From HRBIN24 sp035574155 (GTDB taxonomy: Bacteria > Chloroflexota > Dehalococcoidia > SM23-28-2 > HRBIN24): 42,270 nucleotides of DNA. The stretch is taken from assembly GCA_035574155.1 (NCBI GenBank), contig DATLZD010000050.1:1-42270 (forward strand). Reading direction: 5' to 3'. How positions within the stretch are numbered: position 1 is the stretch's first letter; each line of letters starts with the position of its first letter. The position numbers and the translations under genes are program-made. Positions 16,316 through 24,908 of this stretch are shown here, one piece after another. Below the pieces are notes generated by a model. It saw only the letters and a list, made by a program, of their open reading frames with translations, did no database searches and was not told the origin of the DNA.

Positions 16316-17631
16316 TGCGCGGGCTGGAGTCAGCCCGTCAGTGGCTGCGGTCCCGCCCCTCTCCGGAGGCCGATCTCCCCCCAGCCGTCCGCCGTCGCAT
16401 TGCCCAGGCGTTCGGGCAGGAGCTGACGGTAGAGCAGGTGGTGGAGCGGGTCCTGGCCGATGTCCGCCGCGACGGCGACGCGGCGGTGGCCCGCTACAAC
16501 GCCCTGTTGGACGGCGTGCCCGAGGGCGTCCCCCTGGCCGTGGCGCCCCAGGAGGTGGAGGCGGCCTATGCCCAGGTCGAGCCGGAGCTGGTGGAGGCCC
16601 TCCGCCTGGTCAGGGAGCGGGTAGAGGCATACCACCGACGACAGCTGGAGCACTCGCAGCGCCCCTTCCAGGCCGACGGCTGCGGCCAGGTGGTGCGGCC
16701 GCTGGAACGGGCCGGCATCTACGCCCCCGGCACCGCCGTCGTCTATCCCTCTACGGTGCTGATGATCGCCGTGCCAGCGATGGTGGCCGGTGTCAGGGAG
16801 CTGGTGATGTGCACGCCTGCCCGCCCCGACGGCTCAGTGGCCCCGGTGAAGCTGGTGGCTGCCCACCTGGCCGGGGTGCGGCGCATCTATCGGGCCGGGG
16901 GGGTCCAGGGCATCGCCGCGCTGGCCTACGGGACCGAGTCGATCCCGAGGGTGGACAAGATCTGCGGTCCGGGCAACGTCTTCGTGGCCGCTGCCAAGCG
17001 GCGCCTCTTCGGGGAGGTGGGCATCGACGGCCTCTTCGGCCCTTCGGAGACGGTCATCGTGGCCGATGCCTCAGCCGATCCTTCCCTCGTGGCGGCCGAC
17101 CTGCTGGCCGGGGCCGAGCACGACGAGCTGGCCACCTGTGTCCTCATCGCCACCGACGAGGCCCTGGCCCAGGCTGCCCTATATGAGGTCGAGGGGCGGC
17201 TGGGCTCCCTGGCCCGCCGGGACGTGGCGCGGGCGGCCCTGGAGGGGAGAGGGCTTGTGGTCGTGGTGGACGACCTGGAAGAGGGGCTGGAGCTGGCCAA
17301 CGAACTTGCGCCGGAGCACCTGTGCCTCCACCTGCCCGATGCTCCCGTGTGGCTGGAGCGGGTGCGCCATGCCGGCTGCGTTTTCCTGGGGCCGATGACA
17401 GCCGAGTCCCTGGGCGATTACGCGGCCGGTCCCAGCCACGTCCTACCCACGGGTGGCAGCGCCCGTTTTTCTTCTCCCCTGGGCGTCTGGGACTTCCTCA
17501 AGGTCACGGCCTATGTGGGGCTCTCGGCCGAGGAGGCTGCCCGGCTGGGGCCGGCCGCCGCCCGGGTAGCCCGGGCCGAGGGGCTCACCGGCCACGCCCT
17601 GGCCATCGAGGCCCGTTACCTAAGGTCATGA
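16306..17631 (+). CDS. hisD: Histidinol dehydrogenase
   Basis: HisD oxidises L-histidinol to histidine in two NAD-dependent steps with a zinc ion. Clear motifs: RPLERAGIYAPGTAVVYPSTV, GVQGIAALAYGT, VDKICGPGNVFVAAAKR, GPSETVIVAD, GAEHDELATCVL (Gln/His zinc region), ELAPEHLCL (catalytic Glu-His) and GPSHVLPTGGSARF. The start is taken as TTG 16306 (LRVVRG), five bases after AGGAGG and overlapping the upstream stop; GTG 16315 is the alternative. That gives 441 residues, near the usual 430. The stop overlaps hisC as ATGA. Confidence 0.96.
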   Translation: MRVVRGLESARQWLRSRPSPEADLPPAVRRRIAQAFGQELTVEQVVERVLADVRRDGDAAVARYNALLDGVPEGVPLAVAPQEVEAAYAQVEPELVEALRLVRERVEAYHRRQLEHSQRPFQADGCGQVVRPLERAGIYAPGTAVVYPSTVLMIAVPAMVAGVRELVMCTPARPDGSVAPVKLVAAHLAGVRRIYRAGGVQGIAALAYGTESIPRVDKICGPGNVFVAAAKRRLFGEVGIDGLFGPSETVIVADASADPSLVAADLLAGAEHDELATCVLIATDEALAQAALYEVEGRLGSLARRDVARAALEGRGLVVVVDDLEEGLELANELAPEHLCLHLPDAPVWLERVRHAGCVFLGPMTAESLGDYAAGPSHVLPTGGSARFSSPLGVWDFLKVTAYVGLSAEEAARLGPAAARVARAEGLTGHALAIEARYLRS

Positions 17632-18752
17632 GCGACCCCTGCCAGCCGTCCCTGGCCCGTCCCCACCTGTGGGAGATGGAGGGCTACGAGCCCATCGACC
17701 CGCCGGAGCAGGTGGCGCGGGACCTGGGGCTGCCGCCGGAGCGCATCGTCAAGCTCGACGGCAACGAGAACCCTTACGGGCCTTCGCCACGTGCACGGGA
17801 GGCCTTGGCCCGCCTCGCCTCGGCCCATCTGTATCCTGACCCATGGCAGCGGGACCTGCGAAGTGCCCTGGCCGAGCGTCTAGGGGTGGCCGAGGCCCAC
17901 ATCGTCTGCGGGGCCGGCTCCGACGACCTGCTGGACGTGCTGGCGCGCCTGTTCGTGGGCCCCGGCCGGCGGGTGGTCGTGTCGCCCCCCACCTTCGGCA
18001 TGTATGACTTCATCGCCCGCCTTTACGGGGGCGAGGTGGTGGAGGTCCCCCGCCGCGACGGCTTCCGCCTGGACGTGGAAGCGGTGGCCGCGGCCCTCCG
18101 CTCCGGCGCTGAAGTCTGCTTCCTCGCCTCCCCCAACAACCCCACCGGCGATGTGCTGTTGCGGGAGGAGCTGGAAACGCTGCTGGCCACGGGTGCCCTG
18201 GTGGTGGTGGACGAGGCCTACATCGAGTTCGCCGCCGTCGATTGGCCGGCCCCAGAGGCCAGCGCCTACCCGCTGGCCCTGCAGCGGCCCAACCTGGCCG
18301 TCCTCCGCACCTTCAGCAAGTGGGCGGGGCTGGCCGGCCTGCGAGTGGGCTACGGGGTCCTGCCCGCGTGGATGGCCGAACTGGCCATGAAGGTGAAGAT
18401 GCCTTACAACCTGAACGTCGCCGCCGAGGCCGCCGCCCTGGCCTCCCTGGAGGACGTGCCGCTGTTGTTGGAGCGGGTGCGGGCCATCGTGTCCGAGCGG
18501 GAACGGATGATGGCTGCCCTGGGCCGACTGGGCTGGCTCAGGCCTTTCCCCTCGCAGGCCAACTTCGTCCTCTGCCAGGTGCAGGGCAGGGACGCGCAGG
18601 AGGTGTGGGCCGGCCTGCGCCGACAGGGGGTGCTGGTGCGCCGCTACAGTCATCCGCTGCTGCGGGACTGCATCCGCATCAGCGTGGGCCGGCCCCAGGA
18701 CACCGACAGGTTGTTGGAGGCCTTGGCCTCCCTGGAACGGGAGGGCGCATGA
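17628..18752 (+). CDS. hisC: Histidinol-phosphate aminotransferase
   Basis: HisC is a PLP fold-type I aminotransferase acting on imidazole-acetol phosphate. The 374 residues show KLDGNENPYGPSP near the N-terminus, ASPNNPTG (168-174), VVDEAYIEF with PLP-binding D195, and the Schiff-base lysine K231 in RTFSKWAGLAGLRVGYG. The C-terminal RISVGRPQDTDRLLEAL includes the phosphate-binding arginine. The start overlaps hisD and the stop overlaps hisB, both as ATGA. Confidence 0.95.
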   Translation: MSDPCQPSLARPHLWEMEGYEPIDPPEQVARDLGLPPERIVKLDGNENPYGPSPRAREALARLASAHLYPDPWQRDLRSALAERLGVAEAHIVCGAGSDDLLDVLARLFVGPGRRVVVSPPTFGMYDFIARLYGGEVVEVPRRDGFRLDVEAVAAALRSGAEVCFLASPNNPTGDVLLREELETLLATGALVVVDEAYIEFAAVDWPAPEASAYPLALQRPNLAVLRTFSKWAGLAGLRVGYGVLPAWMAELAMKVKMPYNLNVAAEAAALASLEDVPLLLERVRAIVSERERMMAALGRLGWLRPFPSQANFVLCQVQGRDAQEVWAGLRRQGVLVRRYSHPLLRDCIRISVGRPQDTDRLLEALASLEREGA

Positions 18753-19339
18753 GCAGGCAGGCACGGGTGCTGCGCGAGACGGGCGAGACCAGGGTCGAGG
18801 TGGCCCTGGACCTGGACGGCCGCGGACGGGGCAGCATCGCCACGGGCATAGGCATGCTGGACCACCTGCTGGAGCAACTGGCCCGCCACGGCCTGTTCGA
18901 CATCAGCATCGAGGCCAGGGGTGACCTGGACCGGGAGGCCCACCACCTGGTAGAGGACGTGGGCCTGGCCCTGGGGCAGGCCCTGGACCATGCCCTGGGC
19001 GAGCGGCGGGGCATCGCCCGCTTCGGGCATGCCGTGGTGCCCCTGGACGAGGCGCTGGCCTTGGCCGCGGTGGACCTGGGCGGGCGCCCCTACGCGGCCG
19101 TGGAGCTGCCCTTCCGTCGGGACTACCTGGGCGCCCTGCCCACCGAGATGGTGCCCCACTTCCTGGCCTCCCTGGCCCAGGCGGGGCGCCTGAACCTGCA
19201 CCTGCGCCTGCTCTCGGGTGAGAACGACCACCACCGGGCCGAGGCGGCCTTCAAGGCCCTGGCCCTGGCCCTGCGCCAGGCCACCAGGGCCGAGCCGAGA
19301 CTGGAGGGGGAGGTGCCCAGCACCAAGGGGGTGCTCTAG
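18749..19339 (+). CDS. hisB: Imidazoleglycerol-phosphate dehydratase
   Basis: HisB dehydrates IGP to imidazole-acetol phosphate at a di-manganese site. The 196 residues are a monofunctional enzyme without the phosphatase domain. Metal-binding repeats are seen: GMLDHLLEQLARHG, REAHHLVEDVGLALG and ENDHHRAEAAFKALA. The C-terminal STKGVL is typical. It is the last his gene here; hisA, hisF, hisH and hisI are not in the window and must lie elsewhere. Confidence 0.96.
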   Translation: MSRQARVLRETGETRVEVALDLDGRGRGSIATGIGMLDHLLEQLARHGLFDISIEARGDLDREAHHLVEDVGLALGQALDHALGERRGIARFGHAVVPLDEALALAAVDLGGRPYAAVELPFRRDYLGALPTEMVPHFLASLAQAGRLNLHLRLLSGENDHHRAEAAFKALALALRQATRAEPRLEGEVPSTKGVL

Positions 19340-19382
19340 GCGAGGGGACGCTGTAGCATCTCTAGGCGGAGGAGGTAGAGCC

Positions 19383-20075
19383 ATGGCCGGATTGGTTGCC
19401 GAGATGGTCCGCTTCCCTGCCAACGGCGAAGAGATGCCTGGCTACTTGGCCCGTCCGGAGGGAGGGGGCCCCTTCCCGGGCGTCATCGTCGTCCAGGAGT
19501 GGTGGGGCATCGACGAGCACATCCAGGACGTCTGTCGGCGCTTTGCCCGCGAGGGCTATGTCGCCCTGGCCCCCGACCTCTACCGCGGGAAGGTGACCCG
19601 GGAGCCCAACGAGGCCCAGAAGCTGATGATGTCGCTGGACATGCCCAGGGCGGTCAAGGAGCTGGCCCGGGCTGCCGACTGGCTGGCCGCCCAGCCCTAC
19701 ACCCAGGGCCGCGGCATCGGTGCCATCGGCTTCTGCATGGGTGGCGGCCTGGCCCTGGAGCTGGCCTGCACTAGCCCCCACATCAAGGCCGTGGCCCCCT
19801 TCTACGGCGTCAACCCTCAGCCCATCGATAAGGTCCAGAACATCCAGGGGCCAGTGCTGGCCATCTATGCCGAGCATGACCCCTGGGTCGACCCTCCGCG
19901 GCGCTCCCAGGAGCTCAGGGAGGCCCTCGAGCGGTATGGCAAGCGCTACGAGATCCATGTCTATCCGGGCACCCAGCACGCCTTCTTCAACGACACGCGC
20001 AGGGAGGTATATAACGCCCAGGCGGCACAGGACGCCTGGCAACGGGTGCTGGCCCTCTTCCGCGACAACCTGTAG
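19383..20075 (+). CDS. Dienelactone hydrolase family alpha/beta hydrolase
   Basis: The 230-residue alpha/beta hydrolase has the dienelactone-hydrolase layout: QEWWGIDEHI, the nucleophile elbow GFCMGGG with Cys118, acid Asp166 in AEHDPWVD and base His199 in PGTQHAFFND. A cysteine nucleophile distinguishes this family from serine esterases. The natural substrate is not known. The start is the ATG preceded by GGAGGAGG. It lies 43 bases after hisB and 23 before purB on the same strand and may read through from either side. Confidence 0.88.
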   Translation: MAGLVAEMVRFPANGEEMPGYLARPEGGGPFPGVIVVQEWWGIDEHIQDVCRRFAREGYVALAPDLYRGKVTREPNEAQKLMMSLDMPRAVKELARAADWLAAQPYTQGRGIGAIGFCMGGGLALELACTSPHIKAVAPFYGVNPQPIDKVQNIQGPVLAIYAEHDPWVDPPRRSQELREALERYGKRYEIHVYPGTQHAFFNDTRREVYNAQAAQDAWQRVLALFRDNL

Positions 20076-20098
20076 GCGATGAGGGGACGGCTGCGCCC

Positions 20099-21394
20099 AT
20101 GATCGAGCGTTACACCCGGCCCCAGATGGGGCGCATCTGGTCGCCGGAGAACAAGCTCAGGAAGTGGCTGCAGGTAGAGGTGGCCGTGGCCGAGGCCTGG
20201 GCCGAGGTGGGCCGCGTCCCCTGGTCAGCCGTGGAGGAGATGCGCCGGGCCACGGTGGACGTGGAGCGGTGGCGCCGCTACGAGGCCCAGATGCACCATG
20301 ACCTCAACGCCTTCCTCCGCGCCGTGGCCGACACCATCTCTCCCGAGGCGGCCAGCTACCTGCACCTGGGCCTCACGTCCTACGACGTGGAGGACACGGC
20401 CCTGGCCCTGCTCCTGTCGGAAGCGGCCCAACTGCTGGACGAGGACCTGGCCGCTCTCATGGACGCCGTGCGCGAGAAGGCCCTGGAGCACAGGGAGACC
20501 ATCATGGCCGGCCGCACCCACGGCGTCCATGCCGAGCCGACGTCCTTCGGCCTGAAGCTGGCCCTGTGGTGGGACGAGCTAGCGCGCCACCGACGGAGGC
20601 TCGAGAGGGCCCGCCAGGAGGTGGCCGTGGGCAAGATGGCCGGCCCGGTGGGGACCCATGCCAGCGTGCCGCCCGAGGTGGAGGAGGGGGCCTGTCGCCG
20701 GCTGGGGCTGGCCGTGGCGCCGGTGGTGGACCAGGTGGTGGCCCGTGACCGTCATGCCCACTTCGTGGCGGTCCTGGCAGGGGTGGCCGCCAGCCTGGAG
20801 AAGTTCGCCACCGAGATCAGGCACCTCCAGCGCACGGAGGTGCTGGAGGCCGAGGAGCCTTTCCTGCCCGGACAGACCGGGTCCAGCGCCATGCCCCACA
20901 AGCGCAACCCCGAGAAATGCGAACGCATCTGCGGCCTGGCGCGCCTCTTCCGCGGCTACGTCACGGCGGCCCTGGAAAACGTGGCCCTCTGGCATGAACG
21001 GGACATCTCCCATTCCTCGGTGGAGAGGGTCGTGCTCCCGGACGCCTGCATCCTGCTGGACTACATGCTCGACCTGTTCACCTATGTGGTCCGGGGGCTG
21101 CGGGTCTACCCGGAGCGGATGCGGCGCAACCTGGAGCTGTCGCGGGGGCTGATGTTCTCCCAGCGGGTGCTCATCGCCCTGATGGAGAAGGGCCTGCCAC
21201 GCGCCCAGGCCTACGAGCTGGTCCAGCGGAACGCCATGCGGGCCTGGGAGGAGGAGCGGCAGTTCCAGGAGGTCCTGACCGAGGATGCCGAGGTGATGGC
21301 CCATCTGTCGCGGGACGAGCTGGCCTCCCTGTTCGACTACCGCTGGTTCCTGCGTCACGTGGACGCCACCTTCCAGCGCTTGGGGCTGGCGTGA
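20099..21394 (+). CDS. purB: Adenylosuccinate lyase
   Basis: PurB cleaves SAICAR and adenylosuccinate, releasing fumarate. The superfamily signature GSSAMPHKRNP begins at about residue 261 and holds the flexible catalytic loop; AGRTHGVHAEPTSFG and LTSYDVEDTALALLL are also typical. The 431 residues match the short bacterial form. The downstream purC and purS genes make a local purine cluster, interrupted by a REP-like structure. Confidence 0.96.
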   Translation: MIERYTRPQMGRIWSPENKLRKWLQVEVAVAEAWAEVGRVPWSAVEEMRRATVDVERWRRYEAQMHHDLNAFLRAVADTISPEAASYLHLGLTSYDVEDTALALLLSEAAQLLDEDLAALMDAVREKALEHRETIMAGRTHGVHAEPTSFGLKLALWWDELARHRRRLERARQEVAVGKMAGPVGTHASVPPEVEEGACRRLGLAVAPVVDQVVARDRHAHFVAVLAGVAASLEKFATEIRHLQRTEVLEAEEPFLPGQTGSSAMPHKRNPEKCERICGLARLFRGYVTAALENVALWHERDISHSSVERVVLPDACILLDYMLDLFTYVVRGLRVYPERMRRNLELSRGLMFSQRVLIALMEKGLPRAQAYELVQRNAMRAWEEERQFQEVLTEDAEVMAHLSRDELASLFDYRWFLRHVDATFQRLGLA

Positions 21395-21416
21395 GGTGGC
21401 TGAGGGATGACAGCGG

Positions 21417-21489
21417 GTAGCTGCAGGCCTTCGGGCCTGACCCTGGGGTCGTGGGGGGCCTTTGGGCAGGGCTAAAGCCCTGCAGCTAC
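21417..21489. repeat. Inverted REP-like doublet with GTAG ends
   Basis: Two related units in opposite orientation: GTAGCTGCAGGCCTTCGGG starts at 21417 and its partner, read on the minus strand from 21489, is GTAGCTGCAGGGCTTTAGCC. Each is a GTAG tetranucleotide followed by a short palindrome (CAGGCC-TTCG-GGCCTG; GCAGGGC-TAAA-GCCCTGC). The 11-bp ends are perfect inverted repeats. This is the layout of REP/BIME elements mobilised by RAYT transposases. It lies between purB and purC. Confidence 0.6.
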
Positions 21490-21577
21490 GGTCGAGGGTG
21501 CGGGGCCTACCGCTCCGCAGGCGTTGGGGCCTGCGCCGGATGAAACATTCATCGCTGAAGCTAAAGGAGGGGCGACG

Positions 21578-22477
21578 ATGACGACGGTCTTGATGGAGAC
21601 GCAGCTCTCGCTACCCCTCTATCGCAGGGGCAAGGTCCGCGACACCTATGACCTGGGCGACCGCCTGCTGATGGTCTCCACCGACCGCATCTCGGCCTTC
21701 GATGTCGTCCTCCCCACCGGGATCCCCGATAAGGGGCTGGTCCTGACCCAGCTATCGGCCTTCTGGTTCGAGAGGACGGCCGAGGTGGTGCCCAACCACT
21801 TCTTGCGCCTGGTGGACAGGACGGAGGTAGACGGCCTGGAGGTTCCCCCCGAGCTGGTGGGAAGGGCGATGCTGGTGCGCAAGGCCCAACGGATAGACAT
21901 CGAGTGCATCGTTCGCGGCTACCTGGCCGGCTCCGCCTGGGACGAGTACCGCCGCTACGGGACCGTCAACGGCGAGAAGATGCCGCCTGGCCTTGAGGAG
22001 AGCCAGGAGCTGCCGGAGCCCCTCTTCACCCCCACCACCAAGGCCGAGGAGGGCCATGACCAGCCCATCACCTGGGACCAGATGGTGGAGATGGTGGGAG
22101 AGCGGGCGGCGACGGCCATGCGTCTGCGCAGCCTGGCCCTGTACCGTTACGCCCGCGACTATGCCCGCGAGAGGGGCATCATCATCGCCGACACCAAGTT
22201 CGAGTTCGGGTGGCTGGACGACGAGATCATCCTCATAGACGAGGTCCTGACCCCCGACTCGAGCCGTTTCTGGCCGGCCGACCAGTACCGTCCCGGCCGC
22301 TCCCAGCCCAGCTTCGATAAGCAGTTCGTGCGGGACTACCTGACCTCCCTGGGCTGGGACCGGCAGCCGCCTGCCCCCGAACTTCCTCCCGACATCGTGG
22401 AGCGGACGGCCGAGAAGTACCGCGAGGCCTTCCGTCTCCTCACCGGCCAGGAGCTGGTCCGGCCGGGGGTCTCCTGA
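21578..22477 (+). CDS. purC: SAICAR synthetase (phosphoribosylaminoimidazole-succinocarboxamide synthase)
   Basis: PurC ligates aspartate to CAIR with ATP. The 299-residue protein shows RRGKVRDTYDLGDRLLMVSTDR, SAFDVVLPTGIPDKG, IECIVRGYLAGSAW, FTPTTKAEEGHD, IADTKFEFGW, IDEVLTPDSSRFWP and SFDKQFVRDYL, the longer form also seen in yeast Ade1. The start is ATG 21578, preceded by AAAGGAGG at 21563-21570. A 6-bp hairpin GATGAA-ACA-TTCATC (21539-21553) precedes the ribosome site. The stop shares one base with the purS start (TGATG). Confidence 0.97.
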   Translation: MTTVLMETQLSLPLYRRGKVRDTYDLGDRLLMVSTDRISAFDVVLPTGIPDKGLVLTQLSAFWFERTAEVVPNHFLRLVDRTEVDGLEVPPELVGRAMLVRKAQRIDIECIVRGYLAGSAWDEYRRYGTVNGEKMPPGLEESQELPEPLFTPTTKAEEGHDQPITWDQMVEMVGERAATAMRLRSLALYRYARDYARERGIIIADTKFEFGWLDDEIILIDEVLTPDSSRFWPADQYRPGRSQPSFDKQFVRDYLTSLGWDRQPPAPELPPDIVERTAEKYREAFRLLTGQELVRPGVS

Positions 22478-22737
22478 TGCCCTACCTGGCCCGCGTATAC
22501 GTGACCCTCAAGCCGGTGGTGAACGACCCCCAGGGCCTGACCATCCGCGGGGCGCTGCACGATCTGGGCTTCGCCGAGGTGGAGTCGGTCCGGGCGGGCA
22601 AGTACCTGGAGCTGCGGCTGGAGGCAAAAAGCGACGAGGAGGCGGCGCGTCGCGTGGAAGAGATGTGCCGCCTCCTGCTGGCCAACACCGTCATCGAGGA
22701 CTACCGCTTCAGCCTGGAGCGGGTGGACGAGGCCTGA
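22477..22737 (+). CDS. purS: FGAM synthase subunit PurS
   Basis: PurS is the small structural subunit that joins PurL and PurQ in the three-part phosphoribosylformylglycinamidine synthase. The 86 residues show the family pattern YLARVYVTLKPVVNDPQG, RGALHDLGF, VRAGKYLELRLEA and LLANTVIEDYRFSLE. It follows purC with a one-base overlap. purQ and purL are not adjacent: the next gene is convergent. Confidence 0.95.
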   Translation: MPYLARVYVTLKPVVNDPQGLTIRGALHDLGFAEVESVRAGKYLELRLEAKSDEEAARRVEEMCRLLLANTVIEDYRFSLERVDEA

Positions 22738-22754
22738 GGGACTAGGCCCTCGCC

Positions 22755-23843
22755 TCAGTCGCCCTCCATCAGGTGCAGGAGTTCCCATTCCGTCTCGGCC
22801 ACCCGTCGGCCGATGACGGCCAGCTCGACGCTGCGCTCGTGGCCGTCAAGGCAGCGTCGGGCCTGCATGATGCATATGACGCCCCAACGCAGGTTGCCGT
22901 AGGCCTCCCACCAGCGCCAGGAGCGCCACTCCAGCGCCGGCCCGCCAGCCTCCAGGTAGGCCTCCCTCAGCTCGTCCCGCCGTGCCAGCCCGGCCACCGG
23001 CAGGTGGTCTTGACCGAAGCGCCAGGAGCGCACACAGCACCAGCCCAGGTCCTCCATGGGGTCGCCCAGGTGAGCACCTTCCCAGTCCAGGACCGCTCTC
23101 AGGCCCTCAGGCCCTACTATGAAGTTCCCCAGACGGAAGTCGCCATGGACCAAGGCGATGGCTGTCGAGGACGGGAGGTGCTGCTCCAGCCAGCGAAAGG
23201 CCAGCTCAAAGGTGGGGGAGGGCACGAGTGCTATCGACTGGTAAAGGGACCTCAAGGCCTGCAGTGCTGCCTGGGCCGGGCTGGTGCCCGGGGGCGGCGA
23301 GGGTAGGTCCCCCAGGCCGTGGGAGGCGAGGTCGATGCGGTGGATGCGGGCGAGGGCCTGCCCCATCTGCCGCGGGAGGAGGCGTCGCGCCTCCTCGAAC
23401 TGGGGGTCCCGCAGTATGCGGCGGGCGATGCTCTCGCCCTCTACACGCTCCATCACCAGCATGTCCACCGGTTCGGAGGGGTCTTGGGTGAGGGGATAGA
23501 CCCTTGGAACGGGGACGCCGGAGAGATAGGCGGCCCGTAGGAGACGGTATTCCCGGTCGATGGGCATGCCCATGCCTAGCCCGGACGGCGGGGCGCTGCG
23601 GTAGACCAGAGGCAGCAGGCGTTGGCCGTCGCTGTCCTCCAACAGGGCATCGAAGGCCCAGGTCTGACGGTGGGCGCCGCCGGCCAAGCGCCGGAGGTTA
23701 CGGACCTGGGCGCTCCGGAACCAGCGGCCCAGGAACCGCTCCAACTGCTGGGCCAGCTCCGCCTTAGCCTCTCCCTGCTCTGGGTCCAGCCCGTCCATGG
23801 CAGGCAGATGTGGCCGATGTGTGGCGGCCATATGGTAAGGCAT
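22755..23843 (-). CDS. Aminoglycoside-phosphotransferase-fold (ACAD10-like) kinase
   Basis: The protein has the APH/choline-kinase fold: catalytic loop LVHGDFRLGNFIV (Brenner motif with Asp) and LDWEGAHLGDPMEDLGWCC with the magnesium-binding Asp. The N-terminal LAGGAHRQTWAFDA is a nucleotide loop, and VMERVEGESIARRIL is typical of the ACAD10-like subgroup often linked to acyl-CoA metabolism. The substrate cannot be told from sequence; antibiotic resistance is not implied. There are 362 residues from ATG 23843, preceded by AGGAAGG; ATG 23798 is an alternative. It is the last host gene before the mobile element. Confidence 0.85.
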   Translation of the reverse strand: MPYHMAATHRPHLPAMDGLDPEQGEAKAELAQQLERFLGRWFRSAQVRNLRRLAGGAHRQTWAFDALLEDSDGQRLLPLVYRSAPPSGLGMGMPIDREYRLLRAAYLSGVPVPRVYPLTQDPSEPVDMLVMERVEGESIARRILRDPQFEEARRLLPRQMGQALARIHRIDLASHGLGDLPSPPPGTSPAQAALQALRSLYQSIALVPSPTFELAFRWLEQHLPSSTAIALVHGDFRLGNFIVGPEGLRAVLDWEGAHLGDPMEDLGWCCVRSWRFGQDHLPVAGLARRDELREAYLEAGGPALEWRSWRWWEAYGNLRWGVICIMQARRCLDGHERSVELAVIGRRVAETEWELLHLMEGD

Positions 23844-23912
23844 GGCCGCCTTCCTGACCAGGGCAGGCCCCGGCGTGGGGCGAGGAACGCGGGGACGGGG
23901 AGTAAGGGGTGG

Positions 23913-24004
23913 GGGCGGGCCCGCTTGACAACGGCCGCCCTTAGGGGGCTAAATTGTATCTGGGCCGCTAGCTCAATTGGCAGAGCGGCGGACTCTTAAT
24001 CCGC
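23913..24004. repeat. attL: left 92-bp direct repeat
   Basis: Identical to 35571-35662. It contains the tRNA-Lys promoter (TTGACA at 23925, TAAATT at 23950) and the first 43 nt of the tRNA, ending exactly with the anticodon stem (TCCGC). Identity stops at 24005. The crossover probably lies in the anticodon arm. Confidence 0.93.
23962..24004 (+). pseudogene. 5' half of tRNA-Lys(CUU), interrupted by the element
   Basis: Matches the complete tRNA at 35620 for 43 nt (acceptor 5' strand, D arm, anticodon arm with loop CTCTTAA), then diverges into CTGCCC. There is no T arm or 3' acceptor strand, so it cannot make a tRNA, but its promoter is intact and points into the element. Confidence 0.92.
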
Positions 24005-24029
24005 CTGCCCTATCTGGCCCCCGCTTCGC

Positions 24030-24052
24030 TCCAGCCATTTTCCAGCCTTTTG
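24030..24052. repeat. Left arm-type repeat (integrase binding site candidate)
   Basis: TCCAGCCATTTTCCAGCC followed by TTTTG; it contains two CCAGCC(A/T)TTT units 11 bp apart. The same sequence with one difference lies at 35542-35564 inside the right end, in the same orientation, so the circular form would have it on both sides of the core. Confidence 0.65.
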
Positions 24053-24136
24053 TCGCTGGGCGGCGACATTGTGCCACATGCGGAGGCAGGGTGTCCAGCT
24101 CTTCAGCCCCAGGGGGCTCCACCCCTCGGCGTAAAA

Positions 24137-24283
24137 TTATCGCCCCGTGTCGGCGCACACCTGCACCATCCGCCGCAGGTGTTGGTCCAAGCAGGAGTAA
24201 CAGCAAACGCTCACGAGGGGAGCATCATCGGCGGGGTGTAGCGCCCCGCTGCAGAAGGTCAGCACCCAGCAAGGTTGCCGCAC
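24137..24283 (-). CDS. Possible small Cys-rich protein (weak call)
   Basis: An open minus-strand frame of natural composition ends at TAA 24137-24139 (…YSCLDQHLRRMVQVCADTGR) and can start at an internal GTG near 24283, giving about 48 residues with six cysteines. The frame stays open upstream to a stop at 24356, and a zinc-finger-like RCPCCGGG occurs just beyond in another frame. It may be the intact end of a frameshifted zinc-binding protein. Boundaries are approximate. Confidence 0.25.
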   Translation of the reverse strand: MRQPCWVLTFCSGALHPADDAPLVSVCCYSCLDQHLRRMVQVCADTGR

Positions 24284-24460
24284 CGGTCCCACCTCCAGGT
24301 CTTGGCCAATCAGCCTCCCCCCGGTGTAGGTCTGGCCTGGCGCCGTGCCTGTCCCTCACCCTGCCGCCCCCACAGCAGGGGCACCTGAGGGCTGGAGGAC
24401 ACAGAGGTCCCCAGAATGGTCGTATCGCCTGCCGCTCACAAACCGAGGGGGCAGGCAGCA

Positions 24461-24682
24461 TTAGAGGCGGGTGGGGGCATGGCCAGCCCTCACCCGCAGG
24501 CAGCACGGGATGAGCCGTGCCGCCCCGATGGCCTGGGGCACGTCCTGGGGCCCCATCTGGCCGACGGCGCTCGTGGCTAGGCAGAACGCTTCCAGGGCTC
24601 CTGGGCCCGTGGCGGTGATGGTGGCCCGGGAGGCCTCTCCCTGCCCCTGGGCCTCCCCCTCTGCCCCGTTCGTGGTGGTCAC
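24461..24682 (-). CDS. Small hypothetical protein, weakly SpoVS/Alba-like
   Basis: A 73-residue ORF from GTG 24682. The segment TITATGPGALEAFCLATSAVG resembles the 'IGxxALNQAVKAIAIARG' core of SpoVS-type small nucleic-acid-binding proteins, but the usual N-terminal half is absent and no ribosome site is seen. It could be a truncated or diverged relative, or chance. Confidence 0.3.
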   Translation of the reverse strand: MTTTNGAEGEAQGQGEASRATITATGPGALEAFCLATSAVGQMGPQDVPQAIGAARLIPCCLRVRAGHAPTRL

Positions 24683-24908
24683 ATGCCTGGCCTGACCAGC
24701 CTGGGGGAACTGCGTGAGGGGGCGGCCCTGCGGGCAGGGCCGGGGGTGCCGGGCATGGGCCTCCCCTCTGGGGCAACGTGCTGTGCGCCGTGGGGGTTGC
24801 CCTGTGCGTGCTCACCCGCTCAACCGGCGCGGGGGAGGTGTGCCGGGGAGTCCCCATGATCCGGGACCCGAGGCGATAGACGGGGGGCCAATCCCCCGGC
24901 CCTTCATT

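Noticed and set aside
22755..23843. Aminoglycoside resistance enzyme
   Set aside because: The fold is APH-like, but the sequence resembles the ACAD10-like group and the context is housekeeping, so resistance is not supported.
24225..24857. A 210-residue minus-strand frame at the left of the element
   Set aside because: Pro/Gly/His-rich composition and no motif; it overlaps better-looking short frames.
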